A stretch of 64,000 nt of DNA from Mortierella sp. BCC40632 (GCA_011634665.1 WAEK01000020.1:260001-324000), one strand, 5' to 3'; counted from the stretch's first letter, positions 1 to 12,400 are shown. A program made the numbers and translations. Notes: generated by a model from the sequence alone, not told the origin.

Positions 1-65
1 AGGGAGGAGGGAGAAGAAGAAGAAGAAGAAGAAAAAAAAAAAGAGGAAATCCTCTTTTCTTTCAT

Positions 66-2703
66 TTACTTAAAGTCAGCAGCAACCTTGACCCAGACAT
101 TGTCAGGGTTTCTGGCCGAGACAGGGTCCTGATCCAAATGCACATTTGCCGCAAAGTACTGAGTATCGTACTCGAGAGGGATCGTGCTCTTCTCGGTAGC
201 ATAGATCTCAGCAGCAGCAACATTGGCCCATCCTTCGACGGGCAACTTGATGAGGGAGTTGGCACCCTTGTAACCAAGTTTTTGAAGATCCTTGACAATG
301 TAGTCATTGTCCATGACGAAACCACCGGGGAAGGTAAAGTAAGAGAGTGGAGTCTTTTGAATACCACCGATAGCATAGGTGCGAACCTTGTGCATAATGT
401 TGAATCGAGTAGCAATCATAGTACAGGCAGAACCACTAATAGAATAGACAAGAACATATTTTTTTTGTGGATGTTAGTCATTGGTAAGGAAGAGAGAATG
501 AGGCAAAAGCAAACGAATAAAAAAAAAACAAAAATAATAAGACTCACCAGAAACCGTTGGTGAGAATGGCCATGTCAGTGGCCTTCCAGGGCAAGGTACG
601 GTTAGCATCGAGAGGCATGAAGGACCAGCTGTACTCGAAATAGTTCTTTTGCGTATAGGTCGAAGTCGTTCCACCTCGCTTGTAGTTGACACCCTTGGTG
701 AACATGCTATGATCCGTAAACTTCTTGTTGGTGGCCATGCTGACATAATCACGCGCATCAAACATCGAGGAAACGCTAGGCTTCTTCACGGCAGCCCTGG
801 CAGCTCCCTGGACAAAGGCATTCGAGCGAAGATCCTCCACAAAGTAAGGCTTCTCCTTGGGGAAGAACACCAAGTTGATAAAGTAGGCAAAGTCAACAGA
901 TCCACCACCATTGTTGGTCATGTCGAGAATCAACTTTTTGCATCCTCCATCGCGCAACTTTTCAAGACCGGTGATGAAATCGAGATAATCCGAGGGATCA
1001 AACACGGGATTGGCCACATCTTCCGAGGCAATTACAGCCACACAGGCGTTCGACTTGTTGATCGAGTAGAATGCAGTGGTGGCAGAGGTGAAAACTTCCT
1101 TGGCACGCGAGATGCTGCCTGGGCCACCGTTGCGACCATTGCGACCACTTGAAGGGATCGAGACACGGCCACGTTCGCGGAACATTCTCGTACCGGGGGC
1201 CTCCAATCCATTCCAGCGACGACGATCGTCCTTGTTGTCACCCTTTCGGGCATTGTCATAGGGCGAGAGACGAGGCAAGCATTGAACGTTCCAGTAGGTC
1301 TTGGTGTCCTGGAACGTGTTGGGCAAGTATGCATCCGAGGGCTTGACGATCCAGGGGACAGTAAGCTTCTGAGGAGCGGCCGTACCACACTGGACCGTGT
1401 ATTCCATCGTGGGCTTCTCGGGGACTTCCCAACGCTTGGAGAAACCACCGGGTGAGACCATCCAGTCGTTGTACCACGAAGTGCTTGCGAGAGCATCGTT
1501 GAGACGGACACCAGGATCCTTGGAGATGGCCGAAGTACGGTCCGTAAAGTCCTGAACGGCCTTGAGGGCAGGGACACCATCGATGTTAGTGACGACACAA
1601 TCGGTGAGACCCTTGACGACTCCCTTCTGAGCCTCGTCCGCATAAAAGACGCGAATGTTCTGGGCGCCATTGACGACGGGTGCGTAGAGCGAGATGGGCT
1701 GGGTGAAAGTGGCGGTCTTGTAGCAATCATCTAGTGGAGAGGAGGTGAAAGGTGACCAAGGAGGATGTCAGAAGTGTGAAAAGAAAAAGAAAAAAAAAGG
1801 GACGACGATCAAGCGGACGGGCCACAAGGACGCGTCATTTGACAAGCTCGATAGGAGAAGAAGGAGGGGCCAGGAACAGTAAAGGTAGGTGCAGTGGAGG
1901 AGGGATAAGGGGAAGAGGAGGGACACATCTATCACACAAGAAAGAGACTTACTTCGAAAGGCAAGATGACCGTCGTTGGCGGAAAAGGTCAAGTAGGTCA
2001 CGGCCATGCTGAACTCATAATCGTTCTTGAACTTGCGAGTACGAAGCTTCTTCAACTCGGCCATCAGGTCCACCTGAGGAGTACGGAAGGGAGCCTTGCT
2101 TGGAGCCTTGGCCTGGTCCAAGAAGACATAGATGTTACCGAGCAAGTTCTCGACCGAGGTCAAGACCTTGGCCGCATGCGCCGGGTCATAGGCATGTGCC
2201 TGGTAACATCCACGCACAGCCTCCCAAGTCAGGTCCGAGTCGGAGTTCTTTCCCTGGGATGCAAGAGTACTGCAAGGGTCACTCTTGGGTGGAACAGGGG
2301 ACGATGTCGGCTTGGGTACAGTCGTGGTGGTGACCTTCTTCGTGGTGGTGACCTTTGTGGTCACAGTCGCCTTCTTGGTGGTGGTTGGCTTCTTAGTGGT
2401 GGTTGGCTTCTTGGTCGTAGTCGTCACCTTCTTGGTGGTGGGTGTCGCCTTTTTGGTGGTAGTCGAAGCCTTTTTGGTGGTCGTAGACTTCTTGGTGGAC
2501 TTTGGCTTTTCCTTTTTGGCGGGAGGGGTTGTCTTTTTGGCCTTGCTGGTGGTAGTGGTGGTGGTAGGCTTCTTCTTTGCAGCGTTGATGACGAGCTCAT
2601 CCGAAGGAATGGCTGCAGCAGCAATGGGTACGGGTTGGGGGGCTGCATGGATGGTAGCGACGCAGAGAGCGACGGTGAGCGAAAGGATGGAAGTGAACTT
2701 CAT
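66..2703 (-). CDS. Secreted S41-family (tail-specific-like) serine peptidase with Thr/Lys-rich stalk
   Basis: Exons on the minus strand are 2703-1953, 1730-548 and 435-66, giving 767 residues; donors are gtaagt and gtgagt, acceptors ctag and attag, and phases agree. A signal peptide (residues 1 to about 20, MKFTSILSLTVALCVA...) is followed by a basic Thr/Lys/Pro stalk (about 45-140) with repeated TTTKK-like units, probably O-glycosylated or cell-wall spanning. The globular part has the S41 features I recognise: LILDMTNNGGGS (the D-x-R-x-NGGG type element) and, created across the last splice junction, NGFCGSACT with the candidate nucleophile Ser near 647. Fungal S41 proteins of this size are usually secreted and of uncertain substrate. 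Family is confident, substrate unknown. A TATA element lies upstream (2977-2984). Start chosen because the signal peptide follows directly. Confidence 0.9.
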
Positions 2704-2976
2704 GGTGATAGTAGGGCGCGGAGGTGAAGGAAAGAAAAGTTGTAAGAGTAGGAGTAGGAAGGTTGGGATGGAGACCCCGGACGAGGGCCGGAAGGGGGCG
2801 GAGGCAGGCGGGGCCGGGGGGGGACGTGAGCGGGGCCGAGTGCGGAGAAGTCGCGTGGCCGAGCGTGGAGAGGAAGAGGAAGGAGAGGAGGAAGAGGAGA
2901 AAGGTGGTGGTGAAGAAAGAAAGAAAGAAGAGGAGAGTAGGAGAACAGAAAGCAGCCGTTGGCCGATGGTCGGAGG

Positions 2977-2984
2977 TATTTATA
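2977..2984 (-). promoter_or_regulatory. TATA box of the S41 peptidase gene
   Basis: The minus strand reads TATAAATA here, about 275 bases before the start codon, and between the gene and the CT-rich (sense strand) microsatellite at 3074-3147. Position would put the transcription start near 2950. The assignment rests on sequence and position only. Confidence 0.5.
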
Positions 2985-3073
2985 CGACCACTCTCCCATT
3001 GGGCCATTTCTTTGTTTGTCTGTCTGTCTGTCCGTCTGTCAGTCCATCTTTTCGAAATTGAGGATGAGGCGAT

Positions 3074-3079
3074 GAGAGA

Positions 3080-3145
<66 letters not shown>

Positions 3146-3147
3146 AG
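3074..3147. repeat. (GA)n microsatellite
   Basis: Nearly pure GA dinucleotides on the plus strand with one ATG interruption; on the sense strand of the downstream S41 gene it is a CT tract about 370-440 bases before the start codon. Confidence 0.95.
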
Positions 3148-4135
3148 CCCCCGCTGAGGCCACGCTGTGTCGATATTCGCTCCCTTGCCTCCTTTCCCTT
3201 CCCCTTCACTTTGCCATCCCATCCATCGCGTAATACAACAAATGCCCCTCCCTTTGCATAATCATCAAGCCCTGCACACACACACACATTCATACACATG
3301 TTGTCTAATTCTGTTGCTGGTGCCTTTTTTCCCATTGTACCGTTTCCTTGGTCACAACAACAGCCCTGTCGGCGCACCCTTTCCCCCCTAATCGGAACCC
3401 TTGCATTCCCTGCTCCAGTTAAGCTCGGCCAGGCACGCCAACGTTCCGCTTCCGGACGCCATCTAACTCTTGCCTCAGAGAGGCCAGCGATGACTTACTC
3501 ACACATACACACACATTCACACACAGCGGCTCTCGCGGCTCTCTGTTCGCTCTCGTTGGTTGTTCGAGCCGCATCCCGCCCGCATGTCGTTGTGCAAGAG
3601 AAGCGGTGGTATCCCTCCCCCTCCTCTCCCTCGATCCGCCCAATGGACGGATGTTTATCCGATGTCTCGAGAGACAGCTCGCTTGCCCTTCGGGATCGGA
3701 CAAGACCCCTTCTGCCTGGGACTCTTCTCTCTTTTCCCATAACATGATACGGCTCTCGCTCCAAATCCACTCCAGGTTGGTCACAGTCGCATGGGGCCAT
3801 ACGCCCATGCGGGTACGCCTCAGTTTTCGTCCATCTCCCCATGTATATTGGATTGCAATTATCATTTTTGCTCCATTCCCCCTCCTCGACCCAAGTTTGG
3901 ACGGTTATACAACATCAGATGAGGAATGGACTCTTTTCTTTCTCTCACTCTTTTCTCTCTTTCGGCGATGAAGAAGGCTCTATTCTTGGAGAAAAGAAAG
4001 TGAGATGGCTAAAGGAAGGGCGTATCGTGCATTCTTGTTGTGAACACAGACCTTATTTTTTTTTTATTTTTTTTTTTTTGCATTGTTGCTTTCCCATGAG
4101 CTCGAACCGAGAAAGAAAGGGAGTGGGTATGTGAG

Positions 4136-4172
<37 letters not shown>

Positions 4173-5950
4173 AATCTTGCGCGCCCAAAATGACTCCAGG
4201 GATCCTTTTCCCCTCCTCATTTCCGCCAATCCAAAGGCTTGCAAATAATGACCAAGGTTAGACGAGAGCCAACCAGCAAACGACAAAACGGATTTCCGTT
4301 GAGCGGACAAGACTAGAAAAAAGAGAAAGAAACCCTGGCACGTCGCACCTGCAAGCAGGGGAGAGACAGAGGAACACAGAAATAAAAAAAAAAAAAAAAG
4401 TTGCCCTGAACCTGAAATAAAAGAAGGAACACAAGAGAATGAGTCGAGGCCGAGGAAAAGAGAGAAGGGAGACCATACCCTATCATTCCAAGAACTCTGG
4501 TTTGCATGCAGAAAGAAGGAAAAAGATAGAAAACAAACGAGTGTGCGCTCACACACACACACACACACACATACCTCTGGTCATTAGCTTGTTCCGTGAA
4601 CCTCCTTCATGGAGTGAACACGGTGCTGGCGATATTTCTACTCTCCGACAGATGCAAGTCAATTGCTATTCTCATTGAATCTTAGTGTCCTTAGCCAGCC
4701 GAAAGAGAGGGAGTGAGTGAGAGGTACGAGGTATCCAGCTGACTAGTGCTTCTTCCCATGAACCCTTGCAGCTGTAAGCTGTAGAAAAAGAGAGAGAAAA
4801 AAATTTCTAGACCCAAACAAGATTGGATCCATTCGTCCTTTCATGTACCTGCATGACCATATCTCAAACTGCTCCTCAACGAACTTCATATTTATATTAT
4901 TACTCGCTCATGCCATTTGGGCACAGAAAAAAAAAAAAGTACCTTTCCCACTACTCGACCTCTCTTTGTCATGACCGGCGCCTATTTGAACAGCAATTGC
5001 TCATCGTTTAGTCCCATCCCCCCCTTCTACTCTTTTCTCATGATCGTCGTACAAGTCCAAGAAAATGAGCATGTTGGCTCACGATTGAATATTTCAACAA
5101 CAACAAAGTCATGCAAGGGGCCGCCCAAAGAGAACCAGGCCCTATTATTTATTGTTATCACAAAAGAGTTGAGAAAAGCAAAGTAAGAGAAGGGGAAGCT
5201 TTCTCATATACTCATGAGGAACTACCTGTCCTCCTCTCCCTCCAACCTCTACCTTCTACTCTCTCCGCCTCTCTCCCTTTCGTATTCCTACTCCTTCTCT
5301 TCTCCCCTCTTTCCCGCGTGTCCATACCCATTCATTCACCACTGCCACCACTAACTATCTAGCCTCCCCGCTCATTCCTAAGTGGCGCGCAGAAAGAAAG
5401 TTAAAAAAAAAAAAAAAAAGTATTTTGGGACCAAAAGAAACGTTACTACGATTCCTTGGCCACTGGAATGGTGGGGACATAAAAAAGATCTTGTCCCATT
5501 CTCAAACGAAACAAGGAAATGAAGGAGGAATAAAGAAAGGTAAAAGAGGGGGAGGAGGGGGAGGAAATGATTTTGCTTGAGGTGGTCTGGCTGGTCCCTA
5601 ACTCGCCACATGGATCTATTCTTATATCATTTGGCGGACCTTTCTTTTTTATTTTTTTTATTTTTTTTGCTTGCTTGCTTGCTTTCTTGCTTGCTAGCTT
5701 TGCTTGAGGTGTCAGACCGAGAATGTTGTGGAAAGGCACGCGAAATACATGTAAAAAAATATAAAGTCTCCCCCCAGCTCCGATATCTTGACGAGAGGGG
5801 GTGTCTCTCTTTTCAAGCGCTGCTGTGTCAATCTCAATTGCTCTGGTGGGAGACTCGGTTCTTAAAAAAAGGTATAGTCAAGGAGTTGGCGGCGGGCTGT
5901 AATATCGGGTACTGGAATTGGTACCAGTATAGAGCGTTAATGCTGGAGTT

Positions 5951-5982
<32 letters not shown>

Positions 5983-7865
5983 AATGTGAATGTGTATGTG
6001 TATGTGTGGATTAGACTAGCGAGTATACAAGGCGAGACCCCGTTTGGCGCCAATTGATCAAAAAAGGAGAGGAGAAAGTACCAGGATGACACTACATTAA
6101 AAAGGAGCGATAATGCTACCGATGAAACAAATCCCCACGACGTACGCCTGAGAGAAAACTCAACTTCCCCACCCCTCAAGTCGTCGTCGCCGTCGTCATC
6201 GCCGTTGTCGCCCTCCACCATCATCTCTCCTCATCTCTCTCTCTCTTCTCTTTCTTTCTTTCTTTCTTTCTATCTCTCTTTTTCTTCTCTTTTTTTTTTT
6301 TTTTCATTCTTGCTCATATTTCTCGTCTACGATTCATTTCCCGTTCAGGTATTGTTCATCCATGAACCTCTCTCTTTGTTCTCCTTTGGGCAATCGCTCT
6401 ATCTGACTGGTTTTACTCCGACCCAACTCCTGAGCCGTGTCTTCTCGCCTCATCCTCATCGCATTGTCCCAATTTCGACTGTTGACTTTCCATGTCCTCA
6501 TCACACATGTCTGTTGGAATCAGGGACTGAGAGAGGAACTCTATGGACTAGCGAAAAGGGCACAGCATAGTGTTTTTCTTTCCTGCTAAAAAAGCTCTAT
6601 GACCACAGAGGTGTTTGTTTGTTCAGGAACCCTATCGATCCTAGGGAAAGTTTAAGAAGAGAGAGAGAGAGAGAGAGAGATGAATATCGCCAAGACTGCA
6701 TTGTGAATCGTAAATTGATATCAAATCAAAGGGAAAACGAGAGAGACAGCGATCGACTTCTTGATCTTCGCACAGAGCCCGGAGCACTCCTGGCCTTTCC
6801 CCCCCAACACTAACCTGTTCTGGTCACAAAATAGAGTCCGATACTGTTAGTGGTGAAAGTAGGAGACCCTTTTTTTTTCTTTTTTTTTCTTATCTTGGAT
6901 TATCTCAGGAATTAGTCAATGTTCCGCTTTCTTGTCGTTCCATGAAAAAGGGGGGGGGGGATGGGATCTTGAGAGAAAAAAAGGGAAGGGTAATAAGCCG
7001 GTGTAGACTAGAATCCAAACACACGTGTAGATGCTTTCAGTCAGATGGAAACATATTATTCACGACTTCAAGAACCTTTTCTTCTTCTTTCTTCTCTTTC
7101 TTGACTTTGGAGATCCTCTCCTATCTCCTCCCAGAAATTGACCCAAAAAAAAAAAAAAAAAAAAAAAAAAAAGGAGCAAGGGCATGTAGTCTTTCAACCA
7201 TCTCTCCGAGGAGAATCGTCAAAAAGTAAAAAGATTTTTCTTTTTTCCAGTCACCAGATTGAGTATAGGTGTTCTGGTAGCGATCTCTAAGCTCAAATAA
7301 GGAACCTTGGTTGGCAAAGAAAAATGCCAGGATAAAAAAAAAAAAGTCAGCCATATTCTGGATCGGAAGGAAGAGACAGGGATGAAAGCTTTCCGGACGA
7401 AACCATTGCGGATCCAATGATTTGAGACGGATAGATCCCCTTCTTACCCTCTCCCCCCTTGAAGGTATTGCAGGATTCTGGGATGTCTACGCAAAAGAGA
7501 AAGAAAAGCCTGATGTCTTTTCATTTTTTTTTTTTTTTTGTGATAGGGATAGGGAATCGGACAGCGAGTAGTGAGAAAGGATAGACTTGACCGGAATACA
7601 TTTCTTGCAGCCAAATCTGGTGGTGATCGTCTCTCTCTTTCTTCTACTCTACCATCTGGTGCTAGTGCTGCTCTATTGTGGAGAAAATTTGCCCTACCTC
7701 GAGCCGTTAGGGCCGGTACGATAGCAGGATCGCAGTCTCTTTGCTCGTACTGGTTGCCACCAACCTTATTTTCCCACTTTTCGTGTTTCACGGATCATAA
7801 AGCTAGGGCTTGACTGCTGCGACCAGGTACCCATTCTTCCTGGCTAAGTTTCAAGCTCGTACGCC

Positions 7866-7913
<48 letters not shown>

Positions 7914-8258
7914 TAAAAAATAGGCTCTACACGTGTACACATCATGCACTCTGACCACTAGCCTTGTAAACTCTACGTGTATGCTTTGACCATTATTTTT
8001 TTTTTTTTTTTTTTTCTCCACTTAGGCAAGGCCGAAAGATTGGGCGAAGCGTAAGGTTCGACTCTTGTCAGACAAACGGTCTTTGAGCTGGGGTAGTGAA
8101 GGAAGACTGGGGGAGGGGGCAAAATAGAAGAGAATGAGGAAGAGAGAGATAGAGAGAGGGGAGAGAGAGTGAAAGAAAAGGAAGGATGACAACATGATGA
8201 TCAGAATACGACAGTCTCCTCAGGTTGAAGCTCCGCTTCATTCCTCTTATCCTTGTAG

Positions 8259-8610
8259 GAGCAGGTGATCACCACTCTTCAATGCCTCGACACGCGGCGA
8301 TCTCCAACGTGGCTCCTTTGGATGGTGTCTCGTCCAGCAGACTCAAGATGCTGAAAGTCCGGCAAAAAAAAAAAAAAAAAAGGGAGAGACTGAAACAGGA
8401 ATATCACTTTTTTTTTATCCAGGATCATCTGCCAATAGCCAGGTCTTTGTTGAAGCGCGTTCTACGATCAATGATCAACAAGCGCGCCCAAGTATTGGAC
8501 CGTGCGATCCGAGTCACCCATGAGGGAGTATCCGCAACCATAGGTTGGGGGGGGGGAGGAACAAAGCACTGAACTGCAATGATCTCTAGTCTTCCTCCAC
8601 AGGATATTGA
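8259..8610 (+). CDS. Candidate small multi-exon gene, unrecognised
   Basis: I do not recognise this. Three segments join in phase with good fungal splice signals: 8259-8356 (acceptor ccttgtag; donor AAA|gtccgg), 8423-8543 (T9 tract then atccag; donor ATAG|gttggg) and 8603-8610 (acceptor cttcctccacag), ending in TGA. Introns of 66 and 59 bases are typical for the window. From the ATG at 8282 the product would be 67 residues, basic, rich in Arg/Leu/Ile and helix-like in the middle (LKDHLPIARSLLKRVL). An upstream mini-exon 8026-8050 (poly-T plus ccacttag acceptor, gtaagg donor) could precede it in phase. Open reading also exists on the opposite strand, so coding status is doubtful. Confidence 0.25.
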
Positions 8611-9334
8611 ACATTGTGGTGTGTCCTCAACATACCAAAAGAGAAAATAGAGGGATAGAGAGAAGAAATGCCTCATGTCATGCCCGTGACCAACAATACC
8701 ACGCTTTGTTTGTTTTGGTGAGGGAGAGGAGGAGGGAGGACTTCCTCCCCTTACATTACGCTTGTACTCCCATGTTGGATCCCTTTCCCTTTCTCCTTCT
8801 ACCCTTCCATTCACCCGCTCCTTTCGACCCCTACCACCACCACCACCCACCGCCACGCCCGTCCTGCCTTGTTGTTGTTTTTTCACGCACAACACGCACA
8901 TTCCTCTGACCCTCCCCTTTTTCCGTTTTTTGCTTCCATGTTTACTCAAAGTAAAAAACTTACCCTGCCATTGGAAAAGAGAGAAAGAGAGAAAGAGAGA
9001 ATGAAAAAAAGAAAGGGTCAACAGGAAGGTGGTACAACTCAACAGCATTCCTTAGCTTTTCTAGCTCGGACCTTTTGGTAATTCACCCCTCCACAACTCT
9101 ATTAAAAGAAAAAAAAAAAAAAAAAAAAAAAGAAAAGAGATGCTGCATCCTGCACGCCTTTGCGCCAAGATCTTATATATCACTCTCAAACTCCACCCTC
9201 TCCCTCTCTCTCTCTTACACTTACTCTTTTCTCTTTTTCTTTTTTTCAAGCTCTTTTTTTTTAACAACAACAGCCCTCTACCCCTACTGCAAAAATGCAT
9301 GAACGAAACACGTAAGGCCACCTGCTCCTCTTCT

Positions 9335-9337
<3 letters not shown>

Positions 9338-9375
<38 letters not shown>

Positions 9376-9390
9376 TACTCCCATCCTCTA

Positions 9391-9440
<50 letters not shown>
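9338..9440. repeat. Inverted CT/GA microsatellite pair
   Basis: A (CT)n tract (9338-9373) is followed after about 20 bases by a (GA)n tract (9394-9440). The two are complementary and could form a long hairpin of about 36 pairs; such structures often mark assembly or replication trouble. Confidence 0.9.
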
Positions 9441-9441
<1 letters not shown>

Positions 9442-9648
9442 TAAAATGAAAAGTACATGTCGAGTACATGCGGACCGGAAAGCCAAACCATTAATTCGGA
9501 TAAAAAGAGGCAAAGAAATTTTTAGTCGTTTGTGAGCCACTCTTTCTCTCTTTCTTTCTTTATCTCTTGGCACTCATCCAACGAGGAGCTTGTCTTCTTT
9601 CTGTCAAAAGAAGCTCTGAGGCATTTTCCGATTATTATTTCATTTTTC

Positions 9649-9685
<37 letters not shown>

Positions 9686-9892
9686 GAGAGTAGTAGATGA
9701 GGAGAGAGAAAGAAGAGAGAGAGAGAGAGAGAGAAGAGAGAACTAGAGGGGAGAGGATGAGAGGAAAATTACGAATGCGGACGTGCGAGTAAGCGTAAGT
9801 GAGTGGATGAGTTGTAAAAAAAAGTAGAGTCTAGACAGAGAAAGCGAGCGAATAGGATAAACAATGTGCTTGCGAATAAGGTAATCGAGAGA

Positions 9893-9896
<4 letters not shown>

Positions 9897-9959
<63 letters not shown>
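9897..9959. repeat. (GA)n microsatellite
   Basis: About 31 uninterrupted GA units just downstream of the Ser-rich gene's stop codon. Confidence 0.95.
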
Positions 9960-9962
<3 letters not shown>

Positions 9963-10024
9963 GGTGGGTGATAGGAAAAAAAAGAAAAAAGAAGAAAAGA
10001 AAAGAAAAAAAAACTACACTGATA

Positions 10025-12082
10025 CTATACAAAATACTTTGCGGGCGTGTCAAACTTGGATGAAGTCTGGCCACCAAGCGCAAAGAGGAGGAGAGGCAAC
10101 AATGGCAACAACAAAAACTGAATGTACCGGACAGAACTCTGGGCAATCGCTTGGGGCGAGTTGTAGGCTGCATCGGCGATCAGGGCCGTGTCCTCAGCCC
10201 GGAGAATCGACGCATACGCAGGAGGGATCGATGAGGTCGAGAGCCTCGACCGCTGAAGTGGTGCTCCTGGACCGCCTCCTGGTGCTCCTGATCCTACTGC
10301 TCCTGATGATACGGCCGACGCAAAGGCTATAGCTCCTGGACCCATGGCCGACCGTCTCTTGGTCCTGGTTGTCCCTGACAAGGACCCTTTCCGTGTCGAA
10401 CCTAGGTCAGACCCAGTTGCTGGGCCAGACGAGAACCGCTTGGGATGACCTGCAGCATGGCTGCTGCTACTGCCGCTACCTCTACTACTGCTGTTCCTGC
10501 TGCTGACGCTGCAGCTACTCGATTGACTAGTGCGAGAGGCCATGGAGGCTGTTCTCCTGGTCCGGACAGGCGTCGGCGAGGGCGAAGGCGAGGGCGAGGG
10601 TGACAACGAGGATGCCGTTGAGGAGGTCAATGGTGTGCTGCAAAAGGAGGATGGCATGGACGAATCCGACAAGGATGCAATCGACGAGGAGCATGAGCAT
10701 GGACACGATAAGGATGAAGACGACAATGAAAAGGACAAAGAAGACGACGACAACAAAGAAGACGACGACGAGGAGGAGGAGGACGAAGGCGGTGAGAGGT
10801 CCTGCAGGAGTAGCGCAGAGATGATGTTTGTATTGGAAAGGATAGGAGAGCAATTGGCCATGCTTGTGCTGCAGCTTGTGCCCGAAGAGAGCGAATCCGT
10901 TGAAGAGATACTGAGCGAAGGTGAGGGCAGTGCAGAGGGAGCTACAGAAAGGTCTTCGCACTGTTGTTTCTCTAGCTTCTCTAGCTTCTGTTGCTTCTCA
11001 TGCTTTTCATGTTGTTGTTGTTGCTGTTGTTCCTGTGGTTGTTGCTCAAGCTCATGTTCGTGCTGTGGATGAGATGATGCCACCGCTGGAGAGGGGATCT
11101 GGCAGCAAGAACAAGAAGGAGACGGACGACATTGGCCAGCATGTTCGTCAAGGGATGTAAGGCAAGGGGAAGGAGGCGATATGTAGCGACGGCGAGGGTG
11201 CTGAGGTTTAGGAGTGAGAGGAGGAGCAGAGTGGCTGCTGCAAGCGTTGTTGCTATTGCTTTGGCTAGGGAGACCATGGTTGCTGCTGCTGTTGTTGTTG
11301 CTGTTGCTCAATTCACATCCAGAGAGAGTGCTACCACTGTTGACGGTGTTGCCAGAGCTCCTGCAAAGTCCCTCAGGGCTGTGAAGGGAAGGAGGAGGAG
11401 GGTGCTCACTGTTGCTCTTTATGCCGCTACTATTGCTACTGCTCCTGTTGCGGTTATCACTATGGGTATGGGTATGCGGGTGTGCAGAGAGCATTGGCTG
11501 GGCGGAGGAGTGGGTATGGTGAGATTGTGAAAGATGGAGACGATGTTGTTGTGAGGAAGGGTGCGGGTGGTGGAGACTGTAAAGTTCTTCAAACTGCCGT
11601 TGCTGTTGAAGTTGTTGAAGCTGTTGATAGGATGTGGCCAAGGCAGAGGAGTAGGCAGCATAAGACGAGGCCACGCAGGACGAGTAGCGTTTGGAGAGCC
11701 GTCTGTGTTGGGCTTGCTCCTGCGGGTAAACAGGTGGACAGTCAGAAGGACGCGAGGCAACCATGGAGCCGGCGCCGGCGAGAGCCACGGGAAAGATGAA
11801 TGACGAGCCGAGGTCGCTGTTGTCGTGGTCGCTGTCGAGAGATTGTTCAAGTGGAGCGGGAGATGGCACGGGTGAAGGGATGGCGGGGGATGAACGACGA
11901 GCGGGTTTGACGAGCGGAGATGCGACAGGAAAGAGATGAGGAGGGGGCGCGAGACATTGTGTGGAAGCGGTTGCGGAGGTAGTGCGAGAATGAGAAGGCG
12001 AGTGAAGAAAGGTGGTGCGAGAGTGAGAGTGAGTAGGACGGGCGGGACGGTCGCCGGGGAGAGGTTGGAGGGTCGGCGACAT
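10025..12082 (-). CDS. Ser-rich low-complexity protein, unrecognised
   Basis: A single open exon of 685 codons from ATG 12082 to TAG at 10025-10027. I do not recognise the family. The product is dominated by Ser, Pro, Thr, Gln, Asn and His with poly-Ser, poly-Gln and a charged KHEKQQKLEKLEK-type patch, as in fungal intrinsically disordered regulators. Near the C terminus a less repetitive stretch (PPAYASILRAEDTALIADAA) could be the conserved part. The last 35 residues include a hydrophobic run of Leu/Pro (FLLLPLLPLLLFALGG) that is either a tail anchor or an in-frame unspliced intron: gtccgg ... ggtggccag would remove it. The same frame stays open upstream to 12472 but that part is (CT)n translation, so the ATG at 12082, after which composition changes, was chosen. 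Length without stops in GC-balanced DNA supports coding. Confidence 0.65.
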   Translation of the reverse strand: MSPTLQPLPGDRPARPTHSHSRTTFLHSPSHSRTTSATASTQCLAPPPHLFPVASPLVKPARRSSPAIPSPVPSPAPLEQSLDSDHDNSDLGSSFIFPVALAGAGSMVASRPSDCPPVYPQEQAQHRRLSKRYSSCVASSYAAYSSALATSYQQLQQLQQQRQFEELYSLHHPHPSSQQHRLHLSQSHHTHSSAQPMLSAHPHTHTHSDNRNRSSSNSSGIKSNSEHPPPPSLHSPEGLCRSSGNTVNSGSTLSGCELSNSNNNSSSNHGLPSQSNSNNACSSHSAPPLTPKPQHPRRRYISPPSPCLTSLDEHAGQCRPSPSCSCCQIPSPAVASSHPQHEHELEQQPQEQQQQQQHEKHEKQQKLEKLEKQQCEDLSVAPSALPSPSLSISSTDSLSSGTSCSTSMANCSPILSNTNIISALLLQDLSPPSSSSSSSSSSLLSSSSLSFSLSSSSLSCPCSCSSSIASLSDSSMPSSFCSTPLTSSTASSLSPSPSPSPSPTPVRTRRTASMASRTSQSSSCSVSSRNSSSRGSGSSSSHAAGHPKRFSSGPATGSDLGSTRKGSLSGTTRTKRRSAMGPGAIAFASAVSSGAVGSGAPGGGPGAPLQRSRLSTSSIPPAYASILRAEDTALIADAAYNSPQAIAQSSVRYIQFLLLPLLPLLLFALGGQTSSKFDTPAKYFV

Positions 12083-12338
12083 GGCCGGGCAGGTCAGAAA
12101 CGGGGCCAAGGAAGGGCAGTTGGGCGGCAGTGGATGCCGGAATGCAACAGATGGCAGGAATGCAGAAGATGGTGAAAGAGGGAGAGGAGGAGGAGGAGAG
12201 AGATAGAGAAAAAGTGAAAGTGAAAAGAAAGAAACGTTGGACTGGACGGACTGAACGGATAGGTAGATGACAAAAGACGGGGGGAGCAAGAAGAATATAA
12301 AAAAAGAGGACCGTGGAGACAAGAAAGTGAGAGCGAGA

Positions 12339-12341
<3 letters not shown>

Positions 12342-12400
<59 letters not shown>

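Larger units (their letters stand above)
2704..10024. other. 7.3 kb gap, microsatellite rich, no confident gene
   Basis: Holds the S41 promoter, then (GA)n at 3074-3147, 4138-4170, 6659-6680, 7868-7915, 9394-9440 and 9897-9959, (CA)/(TG)n at 4550-4570 and 5950-5972, poly-A at 7145-7172, and many 10-25 base T or A runs. Islands of ordinary composition at about 3300-3800, 6349-6570, 7380-7800 and 8020-8640 contain short open stretches bordered by good splice-like signals. Only the 8259-8610 group joins in frame, and it is listed separately with low confidence. Confidence 0.7.

Noticed and set aside
2285..3061. Long plus-strand frame opposite the S41 gene
   Set aside because: It is the complement of the Thr/Lys stalk codons (poly-Val/Phe reading) and of promoter purines; a shadow.
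8050..8075. GGTTCGACTC as a tRNA T loop
   Set aside because: Only three stem pairs and no other tRNA parts.
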